Made by a program: the position numbers and the translations under genes. The notes under the pieces are model-generated. The model worked only from the letters and a program-made list of their open reading frames with translations. It was not told the DNA's origin and made no database searches. From NCBI GenBank assembly GCA_016713985.1, contig JADJOD010000021.1, positions 90,889-154,888 of the forward strand: 64,000 nt of DNA, given 5' to 3'. Positions 29,184-39,382 of the stretch are shown here, one piece after another. Origin of the DNA: Lewinellaceae bacterium (lineage in GTDB: Bacteria > Bacteroidota > Bacteroidia > Chitinophagales > Saprospiraceae). Every line of letters starts with the position of its first letter. The stretch's first letter is position 1.

Positions 29184-29762
29184 TCAAAAATTCCAGGTAA
29201 ATCCGAAGCGGTAATCCAGAGGATTTTGGTAGGTATTGATATCGTCGGCTATGGCGAAGTTGTAAAAAATTCCGATCTCGGATCCGGCGCCCCGTCCTTC
29301 ACTCCAGTTCCAGCCCAGCCCGACACGTGGATTAAAACGGGTATTGGATACTTTTTCCGTGGTGCCATTGGTATAAAACAAGGGCTCCTGGTACCATTCG
29401 TTTGTCACTTCTCCCTGGATAAACAAGCCCCTGAAAACACGGAGCCGGAGGAACAGGCCGGCATCTACGTCAAACAAGCCGACGGCTTTGAATCCGGGGC
29501 TTTTGACGGAAGCAAACATCACCGATACACGCGGCCCGACCGAAAGCGATTCGACAATTTTATATCCCACCATGGGAGCCACACCGATCTGAAAAACATT
29601 GCCGCCGTTGTAACCGTAAAAGTTGAGCCCGATGTTGCCGCCATACCAAAGCCGGGATTTAAAATCGGCAGAGCTGGCGCTTTCTTTTTGAGCCAGCAGG
29701 GACTGAGCGGAAAAAAAGCAGCATGCCAGGAACAAACAGGTAAAAGTCCTTTGAAAATTCAT
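29184..29762 (-). CDS. Small outer-membrane beta-barrel protein, unknown function
   Basis: The 192-residue protein has a signal peptide ending near SAQSLLAQ. It then alternates aromatic and glycine residues (YGGNIGLNFYGYNGG, and VSVGPRVSV-like strands) and ends in an aromatic residue, FGFTWNF, typical of outer-membrane barrels. About eight strands are likely. It is not assignable to a named porin family. It has its own -7 box upstream and is followed by the aldolase gene 36 bp away on the same strand, so read-through is possible. Confidence 0.75.
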   Translation of the reverse strand: MNFQRTFTCLFLACCFFSAQSLLAQKESASSADFKSRLWYGGNIGLNFYGYNGGNVFQIGVAPMVGYKIVESLSVGPRVSVMFASVKSPGFKAVGLFDVDAGLFLRLRVFRGLFIQGEVTNEWYQEPLFYTNGTTEKVSNTRFNPRVGLGWNWSEGRGAGSEIGIFYNFAIADDINTYQNPLDYRFGFTWNF

Positions 29763-30138
29763 GATTGAGGAGGTTGATGTGAAAATGACTTGTTTTGGTT
29801 CGGCAAAGGTAAAAAAGAGGAACAGTTTGATGCGGTTTTCACAAATACGTATGGAATTGCCGGTTTGCTGTCTGTCCAAAATATCTTTTTATGAAGTCAA
29901 ATTAGTCTGGTTTTTGACCAAACCGGCATTTTTCTGATAAACACGCAGTGAAATATTCCCCCATCCGCTACATTCGCAGTCGAAAAAGACACGCCCTCTG
30001 TCTGTATTCCCACTCTGCCGGTTATACGATCTTCCCACGAGCGAAAAACTCATTATTTAATCTTCCGCCTGAATTTCACGGCGGTTTCACCCTTATTGTT
30101 TCAATATTATCAAATCAATGGTCAAACCATATCAGATC
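29763..30138. other. Divergent intergenic region with one promoter box
   Basis: The 376-bp stretch separates the barrel gene from the PKD metalloprotease gene. On the minus strand TACCTTTG (29811-29804) is an exact -7 box for the barrel gene. No clear promoter or small gene is visible for the + strand gene; the remainder is AT-rich without obvious structure. Confidence 0.5.
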
Positions 30139-33100
30139 ATGACTTTGCGTTTACGTCTGTTTTTCAACGCCTTATTGTTATGTGGAGCACTTGCGGGCTC
30201 CTTTCAACTACAGGCGCAACAATCTTTTACGGGAACACTGAATAACATTAGTTCTCCGGCTTTAAAAAACCGGTTTACTCACTGTGAAGTGTATGAGATT
30301 AACGACAGCGCATTTAATGCTGCCATCAAACTCAATCCTGCTTTCAGCCAAACGGAACTTCACCTTGGTGTTCATCACTGGGCGCTGGAATTGGTGCCGA
30401 GCCAGATCACCCAGGCCGGCTACACCCTTCAGGTGTTGACCCCGACGGGCCTTCAGGTTTTTACACCGAAAGAAAACAAAGCGTTCAAAGGGTACGAGAC
30501 CGGCGGCGGCGGGAATGTACGCCTCACCATTGACAAGGATTTTATTTACGGCTTCGTTACTGCCGATGGCGGTGTGTTTTACATCGAACCCCTGTGGTAC
30601 TACGAACCGGGCGCGTCGCATGATCTGTATGTCGTGTACGAACGGAATACTGTGATCAGGGACAACATCGATGGCACCTGTGCCGTGCTGGAAGGAGAAG
30701 AAAAATTAGAACAATTATTGTTTGGTATCGATTCTCATGATGACGACGAAGCCAAGGCAATGTCACAGGCCTGCTACCAGGCGGACCTGGCCATCGCTTC
30801 GGATAAATTGATGTTCAACAAATACGGTTCGATCGATGCCGTAGAGTTGCACAATATCGGGGTAATCAATGATGTGGAAACGGATTATTCGGGCAGTTTT
30901 AACCACGATATTGCCTTCAACATCGTTACCCAGTTTGTGGTTACGGGGACCGACCCATGGACCAACTCTACCAACCCCGGCACACTTTTGGCCAGTTTCA
31001 GATCATGGGGAAACGCGGGTAACTTCGGCATCGGTTTCGATATCGGCGAACTCTGGACGAACCGCGATTTTGACGGAGGTGTTATCGGTATCGCTTATGT
31101 TCCCGGTGTTTGTAACAACAATAAATACCACTGCCTGCAGGATTTTTCGACCAACGCGGAACTGTTGCGTTGTCTTACATCGCATGAAATCGGGCACAAC
31201 TTCAACTGTAACCACGATACCGGCCCCGGTGTTTGCCCGCCCAACTTTATCATGTGCCCGTTTGTGTCCACCTCCAGCACATGGAGCACAAACTCGATCA
31301 ACTCCGTCAACGCCTTTATTACCCCGCTGATCAACAACGGATGCCTTTCACCCTGCGGCCCGCCGCCGCCGCCGCTGGTGGCCGATTTTGAATGGGATCC
31401 CAACCCGGCCTGCCAGGGACAACCCGTACAGTTTACAGACCTTTCAACCGGTAATATCACCGGACGGACCTGGATTTTTCCCAACGGCACTCCGGGAAAT
31501 TCCACACAAACGAACCCCGTTGTGACCTGGAACGTGGCCGGAACGTTCAACGTAACTTTAACCCTTGCCGGCACGGGTGGCCCGGTTTCAACCACTAAAC
31601 AAGTGGTAGTCAAACCTTTACCCGTTGCGAGTTTTACCTATACTGTGAACGGCCTGGAGGTGACTTTTAACAACACGTCGACCAACGCCACCACCTATTT
31701 CTGGGATTTTGGCGATGGCAGTACCAGTGATGAAGAAGACCCGTTCCACGTTTATGCCGATGCGGGGAACTACGTGGTTATTTTGACGGCATCCAGCGAA
31801 TGTGGAACTTCCACCAAAACGGTATTGGTCATCACTGCACCAACTGCCGATTTTAGCGCCATACCCACTTCCGGTTGCGCCACTTTTACGACACAATTTA
31901 CGAATGAATCATCCGGCAACGCCACTACGTACTCGTGGCAGTTTGCAGGAGGTTTGCCCCCTTCTTCCGCAGTGCAAAACCCCATCGTGGTATACCAGAC
32001 TCCGGGCGTTTACAACGTTACCCTCACCGTTTCCAACGCTTCGGGATCCAGCACGACGATCAAATCCAACTATATCACCGTGCAAACCGTGCCTGCGGCA
32101 AATTTCAACTTCACCACGAATGGCCTGACGGTTACCTTTAATAACTTAAGTTCCATCGGTGCTACTTATTTGTGGAGTTTTGGCGACGGCGCAACAAGTT
32201 CGGAAACCAACCCCGTTCATACGTACGACAACCCGGGGGCCTATACCGTGATTTTGACGGCAACCAACGACTGCGGGTCAACGAACTCGGTTAAGACGGT
32301 GATCGTTACAGCGCCTCCGTCGGCGGCGTTTTCGGCAAGCCCCACAAGCGGTTGCGGGCCGCTGACGGTTGTATTCAACAACCAGTCGACGGGCAACCCC
32401 ACCTCATACAACTGGCAATTCCCCGGCGGCACCCCATCGAGTTCGACGGAACAAAACCCCACCGTGGTTTATAACACGCCTGGAACCTATTCGGTTACCC
32501 TGACCGTCAGTAACGCAGCGGGTTCGAATACAGCGACACAAAACAATTACATTACGGTTTTTGCGTCGCCAACGGCCGGCTTTACCAGTAGTATAAACGG
32601 TTCAACTGCCTCATTTACAAATACTTCCACCAATGCTGCGACATACGCCTGGAATTTTGGCGATGGCGGCACGAGCAACCTGACGAACCCGATACATACC
32701 TATGGCGCCGACGGCACCTATACGGTCACACTCACAGCAACAGGGCCTTGCGGCACAGTAACTTCTACACAAAGCCTGACCATCGCAACACCTCCAACCG
32801 CCGGATTTACAGCGTCACCCACAAGCGGTTGCGGCCCCCTGACGGTTCAATTTACAAATGCTTCCTCACCAAATACCACCTCGTGGAACTGGCAATTTGC
32901 AGGCGGTACCCCGTCCAGTTCGACGCAGCAAAGTCCATCCGTAGTTTACAACACTCCCGGCGCCTATTCCGTCACACTCACGGTGAGCAACAGCACGGGC
33001 TCGAACACCATTACCCAGACGAATTACATTACGGTGAACCCTTCGCCAACAGCCGGCTTCACGAGTAGTATAAATGGCCTGACCGCTTCGTTTACCAACA

Positions 33101-35448
33101 CGTCCACCAATACCACCTCGTATTCCTGGAACTTCGGAGATGGCGGAACAAGCAACCTCGCCAACCCGTCGCATACCTATACCACGGATGGTGTCTATAC
33201 GGTAACACTCACAGCGACAGGTCCTTGCGGCACGGTAACCGCTACACAAACCGTGACCATCGTAACAGTGCCGACGGCAGGATTTACGGCATCTCCCACA
33301 TCCGGTTGCGGCCCCCTGACGGTTCAGTATACCAGTACCGCTTCACCCAATACCACTTCCTGGAGCTGGCAGTTTCCGGGCGGAACACCTTCGAGTTCGA
33401 CGCAGCAAAACCCGCTGATCGTTTATAATGCAGCAGGTACCTATTCAGTTACCCTGACGGTGAGTAATGCTGCGGGATCAAATACCGCCATGCAGAACAA
33501 TTTTGTAACCGTTAATCCGGCCCCTGCGGCGGCGTTCACCAGCAGCGTGAGCGGTTCCATGGCAACGTTTACCAACGCTTCCACGAACGCGACGACGTAC
33601 GCCTGGACTTTTGGCGACGGTGGCACGAGCAACGCGGCAAATCCCTCGCATACTTATGCTTCCGACGGCACTTACCTCGTAACACTGACTGCAACCGGCC
33701 CCTGCGGATCCGCCACATTTACACAAAATGTGGTGATCATTACCGAACCCACGGCCGGATTTACTGCGAGTACAACGACGGGGTGTGCAGCATTAACCGT
33801 TCAGTTTCAAGACCTTTCGTCCGGAAATACAACCGCCTGGTTATGGACTTTCCCTGGTGGAACACCTTCCGGTTCGACAGAGCAAAACCCCACCGTAGTG
33901 TACAATACCCCCGGCGTGTATGATGTGACGCTGGTTGCCACTTCCGCCGGAGGCAGCAGTACGTTTACACAAAACGGCTTTATTACGGTGTTGGCTCCGC
34001 CTGTCGCCAATTTCAGTGCCGGTGTAAACGGCGCCACGGCAAGTTTTACCAATAACAGCCAGAATGCTACTTCCTATAACTGGGCTTTTGGCGACGGCAG
34101 CACGAGTTCGGAATCCAACCCGGATCATACGTATCTTGCAGACGGCACGTATACCGTTACCCTCACGGCCACCAACAATTGTGGTTCTACCGTATTTACC
34201 CAGGTCGTTGTAATCGTTTTGCCTCCCAATGCCGGATTTACAATGAATAATCCGGAAGGTTGTGCGCCATTCGCCGTTCAATTCTTCAATGAGTCAAGTG
34301 CCAATGCCACAAGTTTCCAGTGGATATTCGAAAACGGCCAACCGGCAAATTCTACGGAAGAAAACCCTGCCGCAACCTGGAACCAACCGGGAGTTTACGC
34401 CGTCATGCTGATCGCGACCAACAGCGCAGGCAGTGATACAACCACTTCCAGTATTACCGTCAACGGCCTGCCAACGGCCGCCTTTACCGCACAACCCGCC
34501 GGTTTATCCGTGGTGCTCACCAATACCTCCGTAAATGCAGTTACATATCACTGGAATTTTGGCGACGGGCAAACAAGCACCGAAGTCAACCCAACGCACG
34601 ATTACGCTACAACGGGCACTTATATCGTTACTCCTGGAGGCAACCAATGAATGCGGAACAGTGCTGATCACTTCGACGGTAGTCATTGCCGGCAGTGCGC
34701 CCCTGGCAGCGTTTAAAGCCGGCGAAAATTCGGGATGTGCGCCGTTTACGGTCAACTTCTCGGATCAATCGGCCGGAAACCCCGTTTCCTGGCAATGGGA
34801 GTTTGCAGGTGGAACACCCAATACCTCGGATGTTCAAAATCCGACTGTAACCTATTCATCGGCAGGCATTTACCCGGTAACGCTTATTGTCAATAACCAA
34901 TACGGCGCGGACACACTGACCACGGCCGATATGATCACCGTTCAAACGGTGCCGACAACCGGCTTTGCCTATACCGTTGATCAATCCTCCGTTACGTTCA
35001 GCAACCAGTCGCTGAACGCTACCACGTACATGTGGAATTTCGGCGACGGGACGAACAGCCAGGAAGCCAATCCAACACATACCTATACCGAATCGGGCAC
35101 CTATACAGTGGAACTGACAGCTATCAACGTCTGCGGCGCCAGCACACTTCAGCAAATTGTGGTGGTAACGGTTGGTGCGGGTGAACCAGGTTGGCTGAAA
35201 CAATTCAATATTTACCCGAACCCCAACGCGGGCGCTTTTACGGTCGAAATGAGTGGTTTGCCCACCAGGAAGTCGAGTTTGCCCTTTTTAACGCCCTGGG
35301 CCAACTGATCAAACGGGAAACGGCCGATTTCGGCACAGGCGCTCTCGTTCGAAAACTGGATTACGGAGTATTGCCGGAAGCCGTGTATCAGTTGCGTATA
35401 AGTGCCGGCGATTCATCCATAATCGTCAAAATTGTAGTTCAACGGTAA
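30139..35448 (+). CDS. Metzincin metalloprotease with 16 PKD domains and a T9SS domain; two frameshifts
   Basis: The corrected length is about 1769 residues. A signal peptide (ending SFQLQAQQ) precedes a propeptide-like region and a catalytic domain with HEIGHNFNCNHD, the extended zinc motif of M12B-like metzincins, followed by the Met-turn-like NFIMCPF. Sixteen PKD domains follow, alternating between two subtypes. The C-terminal T9SS sorting domain begins FNIYPNPNAGAFTVEM. Frame breaks occur at 34633-34634 (one extra C; correction gives TYIVTLEATNECG) and at CCC 35261-35263 (one missing C; correction gives LPHQEVEFALFNALGQL). It is probably surface-exposed, acting on proteins or polymers. 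ATG 30118 is an alternative start. Confidence 0.9.
31377..35190 (+). repeat. Eight tandem two-PKD modules (about 0.48 kb each)
   Basis: The repeats encode alternating PKD subtypes. Type A is about 85 residues and contains SGCGPLTVQF and WQFxGGTPSSS. Type B is about 76 residues and contains STNATTYxWNFGDG. The A-B order is kept eight times. The central copies share long near-identical stretches at DNA level, so they are prone to recombination and assembly collapse. Confidence 0.85.
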
Positions 35449-35473
35449 TTTATTCCGCCGTTTTGTTAAGACC

Positions 35474-35514
35474 AACGCCGGTTGTCCCAGTTTTGCGGCA
35501 ACCGGCGTTTTTAT
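35474..35514 (+). terminator. Intrinsic terminator after the PKD protein gene
   Basis: AACGCCGGTTG (35474-35484) pairs with CAACCGGCGTT (35499-35509) and is followed by TTTTTATAC. Confidence 0.75.
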
Positions 35515-35585
35515 ACAAGCGCATTTCCTGGATGGGTCTCCAAATTTGGCTTGGTGTTTGATTTGATCCACACAAATCCATCATT

Positions 35586-36014
35586 ATGAAAATGTTACTT
35601 CGACCGCTTTTATGTTGCATGCTCCTGCTCACGGCATCCGGCTTGTTCTCGCAAAAATTAAAAGCGGAGGACAATTCCCAAAATGCCGGGAAAGTGGAGT
35701 GGACGAAACGCCAGGTTGACGCCGGCAAAGTACCGTTTGGGGTGCCCGTCACCGGTGAGTTTGAAGTAAAAAATATCAGCACGGAAAACCTGATCATTCT
35801 CGACGTGCGCAGCGGTTGCCACTGCACGTCGGTAGAGTGGGCGAGGGAGCCTATTCCTCCCGGGCAAACCGGTGTGATCACCGCGATTTATGACGCACAA
35901 AAAGAAGGTGATTTTTACAGGATCATCACGGTGATCACCAACTTTGACCCTGCGCAGTCCGTGCCGATGGCTTTGGTTGGAAAGGTGGAAAAACCCGCAA
36001 CCGTTAAACATTAA
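35586..36014 (+). CDS. DUF1573 secreted protein
   Basis: The 142-residue protein has a signal peptide (ending LFSQK) and one Ig-like DUF1573 domain. The typical features are VDAGKVPFGVPVTGEFEVKN, a CHC motif (SGCHCTSVEW) and PIPPGQTGVI. DUF1573 proteins are very common in Bacteroidota and have no established function. A related protein is encoded at 55674-56150 with SCDC in the same position. Confidence 0.9.
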   Translation: MKMLLRPLLCCMLLLTASGLFSQKLKAEDNSQNAGKVEWTKRQVDAGKVPFGVPVTGEFEVKNISTENLIILDVRSGCHCTSVEWAREPIPPGQTGVITAIYDAQKEGDFYRIITVITNFDPAQSVPMALVGKVEKPATVKH

Positions 36015-36052
36015 ACGGACAGGAGCACCCGTAAGGGAGCATTAACGGGGGA

Positions 36053-36442
36053 TCAGGGCTTGTTTTCCGGGACAAAACGTATGGAAAGAGAGTTTACGCA
36101 ATGCCGTGTGTTTTTCGGCGTAAATCGTTCACCATCAAATACATGCCCCAGGTGACCGCCGCAATTTGTGCAGACAATTTCCACTCGTTTCATACCGAAT
36201 GAACGATCCTCGTGCCGGGTAATCGCACCCGGAATTTCATCGTAAAACGATGGCCATCCGCACCCGCTGTCAAATTTGTCGGAAGATTGATACAAGGGCG
36301 TGTTGCAGCGCCGGCAGATAAAGGTTCCGGCGGCTTTATGGTTCCAGTATTCTCCCGTAAAAGCGCGTTCGGTGCCCTTTTGAGCGATTACATGTTCTTC
36401 TTCCGGGGTGAGCTGATTCCAGTTTTGATTTTTGTTGTCCAT
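36053..36442 (-). CDS. msrB: Peptide methionine-R-sulfoxide reductase
   Basis: The 129-residue protein reduces methionine-R-sulfoxide. It has two zinc CxxC pairs (CRRC and CTNC), the core GCGWPSFYDEIPGAI, and the catalytic Cys in RHCVNSLSIRF. No signal peptide is present, so it is cytoplasmic, unlike the lipoprotein MsrA of this genome. It is convergent with DUF1573, 38 bp away, and lies downstream of the di-haem peroxidase gene on the same strand. Confidence 0.96.
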   Translation of the reverse strand: MDNKNQNWNQLTPEEEHVIAQKGTERAFTGEYWNHKAAGTFICRRCNTPLYQSSDKFDSGCGWPSFYDEIPGAITRHEDRSFGMKRVEIVCTNCGGHLGHVFDGERFTPKNTRHCVNSLSIRFVPENKP

Positions 36443-36537
36443 ACCGTTTTAAAATGGTTTCCCTAAAAAACGCAGGGAAGGCCGGAAAAGATGCAAAAAA
36501 ACGCCGGAAACCCCGCTATCTGTCGCTGCCGGGACGT

Positions 36538-37473
36538 TCAGCGCAAGAACTGCTTATCAGTGAGCGCTTCCAAAAAAAACTTCAGATCGGATTTTTCCTG
36601 AACGCTCAGCCCCAGCGGTTTTGCCAGCAAGGTATCCCGTGCTATGGCGTCATGAACAAACTTGTCCGGCGTATCGTAGTATTCGATCACTTCTTCCAGG
36701 GTCCGGAACATGCCATTGTGCATATAAGGCGCCGTAACGGCAACATTGCGCAACCCCGGCACCTTGAATTTTCCGAGGTCGGCACTGTCGCGGGTGACCG
36801 CGAAACGGCCGGTATCGTGCAGGTTTTTGCCGTTGTATAAACCCACGTTCCGGAACTCGTCACCCGTAAAATCGGGTGAAAAATGGCAATCAAAACATTT
36901 GCCTTTATTCATAAAAATCTGCCGGCCCCGTACGGCCGCTTCTTCCATTCCACCGGGCCGGTCCTGCATCCAGCGGTCGAAAGGCGTGTCCGGCGTCTCC
37001 AGTGTGCGCACATAAGCCGCTAATGCCCTCGCCAACAAGTCCATATCTCCTTGTTTCCCAAACAGTTGCCGAAACGCTGCGTCGTATCCCGGGTGGCTGC
37101 GCAGACGACGGGTCACCAGTTCCGGTGTTGCCCGCATTTCAAGGGTATCCTGTATCGGCATAAGCACCTGCTGCTCGAGTGTACCGGCGCGACCGTCGAA
37201 GAAAAAGTGCGACCTGGCCGACATATTGGTGATACTCTGGGCGTTGCGTTTGCCCAATCGGCCACCCACACCTTTGCTGAATTGTGCCGTATCGGAGAAG
37301 GCAAAAGCGGGTATATGACAAGACGCACAACTGATCGTGCTATCCAGCGACAGGATCGGATCGAAAAACAGCCGTTCGCCGAGTTGTTCCACGGTGAGCG
37401 GGGACGTGTTCGAAAAGGAAAACAATAAAAGTGCAAGAATGGTGGATGCAAGTATGGGAAGCCGACGGATCAT
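36538..37473 (-). CDS. Di-haem cytochrome c peroxidase (MauG/CcpA family)
   Basis: The 311-residue exported protein carries two c-type haem sites, CASCHIPAF and CFDCHFSPDF, and the late PYMHNGMFRTLEEVIEYYD motif containing a probable axial Met. Family members reduce H2O2 in the periplasm or carry out MauG-like oxidations. A signal peptide at residues 1-22 supports periplasmic location. It is followed by msrB on the same strand, which supports a role in oxidative stress, though cotranscription is unproven. Confidence 0.92.
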   Translation of the reverse strand: MIRRLPILASTILALLLFSFSNTSPLTVEQLGERLFFDPILSLDSTISCASCHIPAFAFSDTAQFSKGVGGRLGKRNAQSITNMSARSHFFFDGRAGTLEQQVLMPIQDTLEMRATPELVTRRLRSHPGYDAAFRQLFGKQGDMDLLARALAAYVRTLETPDTPFDRWMQDRPGGMEEAAVRGRQIFMNKGKCFDCHFSPDFTGDEFRNVGLYNGKNLHDTGRFAVTRDSADLGKFKVPGLRNVAVTAPYMHNGMFRTLEEVIEYYDTPDKFVHDAIARDTLLAKPLGLSVQEKSDLKFFLEALTDKQFLR

Positions 37474-37477
37474 GGGG

Positions 37478-37485
37478 CAAAATTA
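37478..37485 (-). promoter_or_regulatory. -7 box touching the peroxidase start codon
   Basis: The minus-strand sequence TAATTTTG (37485-37478) fits TAnnTTTG and ends only 4 bp before ATG 37473, implying a leaderless or nearly leaderless transcript. Confidence 0.45.
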
Positions 37486-37529
37486 GTAAGAGGGGCGTTC
37501 CGCTTTACAACATTTTGGAATCATTTGCA

Positions 37530-37563
37530 TTTGAATGAAATCCGGGAAATACGTGTAATTTTG
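37530..37563 (+). promoter_or_regulatory. Promoter of the thioredoxin-like T9SS gene
   Basis: TTTG (37530-37533), a 22-bp spacer and an exact TAATTTTG box (37556-37563) precede ATG 37585 by 21 bp. Confidence 0.55.
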
Positions 37564-37584
37564 GATGTTTGAAATCCCGCATGC

Positions 37585-39267
37585 ATGAAAAAGATATACA
37601 CATTAGCCCTTGTTTTTAGTACGGTTTTTTCACTTTGGGCCGCCCCGGCGCCCGATTTTACCGTTACGACCAGCGACGGTCAGGTTCGCAAACTGTACCA
37701 GGATTACCTGAATCAGCAAAAAGTGGTGGTGTTGGAGATTTTTTTCACCACGTGCCCGCCCTGCGCTACCCACGCTCCGTATTGGCAGAGCCTCTACCAA
37801 TCCATGCTGGCCGCTCATCCCGGCCAGGTCGAATTTATGTTACTAAGCGATAAAAGCGCCGATACGAACCCTCTGGTTACGGCCTATCTCAACTCCAAAG
37901 GCCTCAGCATGCCGGCTGCGGGTTCGGACGGCGGCAGCTTATCGGCCGTTCAACCGTATAAAAACGGCTCCTTCGGGCCTTTTCAGGGCACCCCCACCTT
38001 TATCGTGATCGCGCCGGGCACCGGTGAGGTCTTTTACGACATCCGGGGCAATTCTCCGCAGGAGAGCATGGACCTTATCGCTCAGAAAATCAACGATTTA
38101 TTGCCTGAACAGGATTGTTTTTTAAAAAGTTACCTGGACAATCCCATTGATTCCGTAGAGATCGTCGTACAAACAACCGGCGGTTTTTCAACCAGTTTCT
38201 GGGCCTCCGGCTCCTATACGCTCAAGGACATTCCCGAACTCCAGGATGTATCCTATTCCGTTACACCGGTTAAATATACCGACCCCTTGCAGGGATTGAG
38301 CACATACGACTTAGTCAAAATCGCCTCCCATATTTTGGGCTTGCAGCCGTTCCAGTTTCCCTGGCAGGCCATTGCGGCGGACATGAACTGTTCCGGCAGT
38401 GTAACAACCTTCGATATCGTGGAGGGAAGAAAGGTGATATTGGGCATTAACAACGGGTTTTCCGGCTGTGGCGGCGCCACCTGGCATTTTATCGCAGAAC
38501 CGGACGGCGCCACTTCCGACGGCTCCTGCCTCCATTTTCGCGGGATCAGGCTGGGCGATCTGACCGGCCCTTATTTCGCCCCGGATGACCCAACAGATGA
38601 CCGGGCGCACAACCTGCTTCTTTGTGATGACCGGCAACTTCCTGCAGGAGCGTTCGGCCGTATCCAATTGCGCGCTACTGCCGGTTTGAGCCTGCTGGGA
38701 CTACAACTCGCTCTTGGAACAGACCCGGACGTTTTGCGTATAACCCGGCTGGAATCACCTCTGCTGCCCGGTTTTGACGAATACTCCTTTAACCTGGACG
38801 AACAGTTTCCCCAAAAACGGGTGCCCGTAAGTTGGGTAGGCAGCGACCCGGTTACCATAAAACCGGGAGAAACACTTCTGGACGTGGAGGTTCAGGCTTT
38901 ACAGGACGTGCGGATATCCGATGTATTTCAATTGCACCCGGCATTGCGGGCAGAGGTCTATGACGAAACGGGGCATACTTTTCCACTCGGGATGCAGTGG
39001 CTGAAAACAGATTTTGTGCAAACGAATGATATTTCGATCAGTCCGAATCCGGCAAAAACGTTTTTTTTCGTATCCTTTGAATCCGGATTTGAACGCGATA
39101 TGTTGCTGCAAGCAATTGACATGCAAGGAGTTGTAATTTTTGAAGAAAAAATTTCCGCCCTACGCGGTCCGAACAAGATTCCGGTGCAAACACCTGCCCT
39201 GGATTCCGGGGTATATGCCCTGAAACTCGCCGGCTTGCCCGCCGGGAAGGTTCTTCTTTTGCGATAA
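37585..39267 (+). CDS. Secreted thioredoxin-fold protein with dockerin-like and T9SS domains
   Basis: The 560-residue protein has a signal peptide, then a TlpA/AhpC-like thioredoxin domain with CPPC at residues 57-60 (EIFFTTCPPCATH) and the cis-Pro region QGTPTFIVI. The next part is a dockerin-like helix-loop (DMNCSGSVTTFDIVEGRK, about residues 267-284). A cohesin-like beta domain and a C-terminal sorting domain (ISISPNPAKTFFFVSF ... VYALKLAG) follow. It would be a redox-active protein sent to the cell surface or outside. The dockerin-like element could dock to another surface protein; no cohesin partner was found in the window. Confidence 0.88.
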   Translation: MKKIYTLALVFSTVFSLWAAPAPDFTVTTSDGQVRKLYQDYLNQQKVVVLEIFFTTCPPCATHAPYWQSLYQSMLAAHPGQVEFMLLSDKSADTNPLVTAYLNSKGLSMPAAGSDGGSLSAVQPYKNGSFGPFQGTPTFIVIAPGTGEVFYDIRGNSPQESMDLIAQKINDLLPEQDCFLKSYLDNPIDSVEIVVQTTGGFSTSFWASGSYTLKDIPELQDVSYSVTPVKYTDPLQGLSTYDLVKIASHILGLQPFQFPWQAIAADMNCSGSVTTFDIVEGRKVILGINNGFSGCGGATWHFIAEPDGATSDGSCLHFRGIRLGDLTGPYFAPDDPTDDRAHNLLLCDDRQLPAGAFGRIQLRATAGLSLLGLQLALGTDPDVLRITRLESPLLPGFDEYSFNLDEQFPQKRVPVSWVGSDPVTIKPGETLLDVEVQALQDVRISDVFQLHPALRAEVYDETGHTFPLGMQWLKTDFVQTNDISISPNPAKTFFFVSFESGFERDMLLQAIDMQGVVIFEEKISALRGPNKIPVQTPALDSGVYALKLAGLPAGKVLLLR

Positions 39268-39326
39268 ATAACACATTGCCAAATCAAATTCTACGGCTAA
39301 TCGGATGTGAAGCCGCATTTCAAAAT

Positions 39327-39334
39327 TATCTTTG
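39327..39334 (+). promoter_or_regulatory. -7 box for ribBA
   Basis: TATCTTTG is an exact TAnnTTTG match 48 bp before ATG 39383. The predicted transcript start falls near 39341, inside the hairpin listed next. Confidence 0.55.
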
Positions 39335-39337
39335 CCG

Positions 39338-39365
39338 CGCCGCAGGACATCAACTTCCTGCGGCG
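39338..39365 (+). promoter_or_regulatory. Ten-base-pair hairpin in the ribBA leader
   Basis: CGCCGCAGGA (39338-39347) pairs perfectly with TCCTGCGGCG (39356-39365), and TATTTGTTTTAG follows. It could end transcription of the upstream gene or be a structured 5' end of the ribBA mRNA. It is far too small to be an FMN riboswitch. Confidence 0.6.
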
Positions 39366-39382
39366 TATTTGTTTTAGTCGTT

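Noticed and set aside
31377..35190. Tandem repeats considered as a CRISPR array
   Set aside because: The unit is about 480 bp and encodes PKD domains in frame, so it is a protein repeat.
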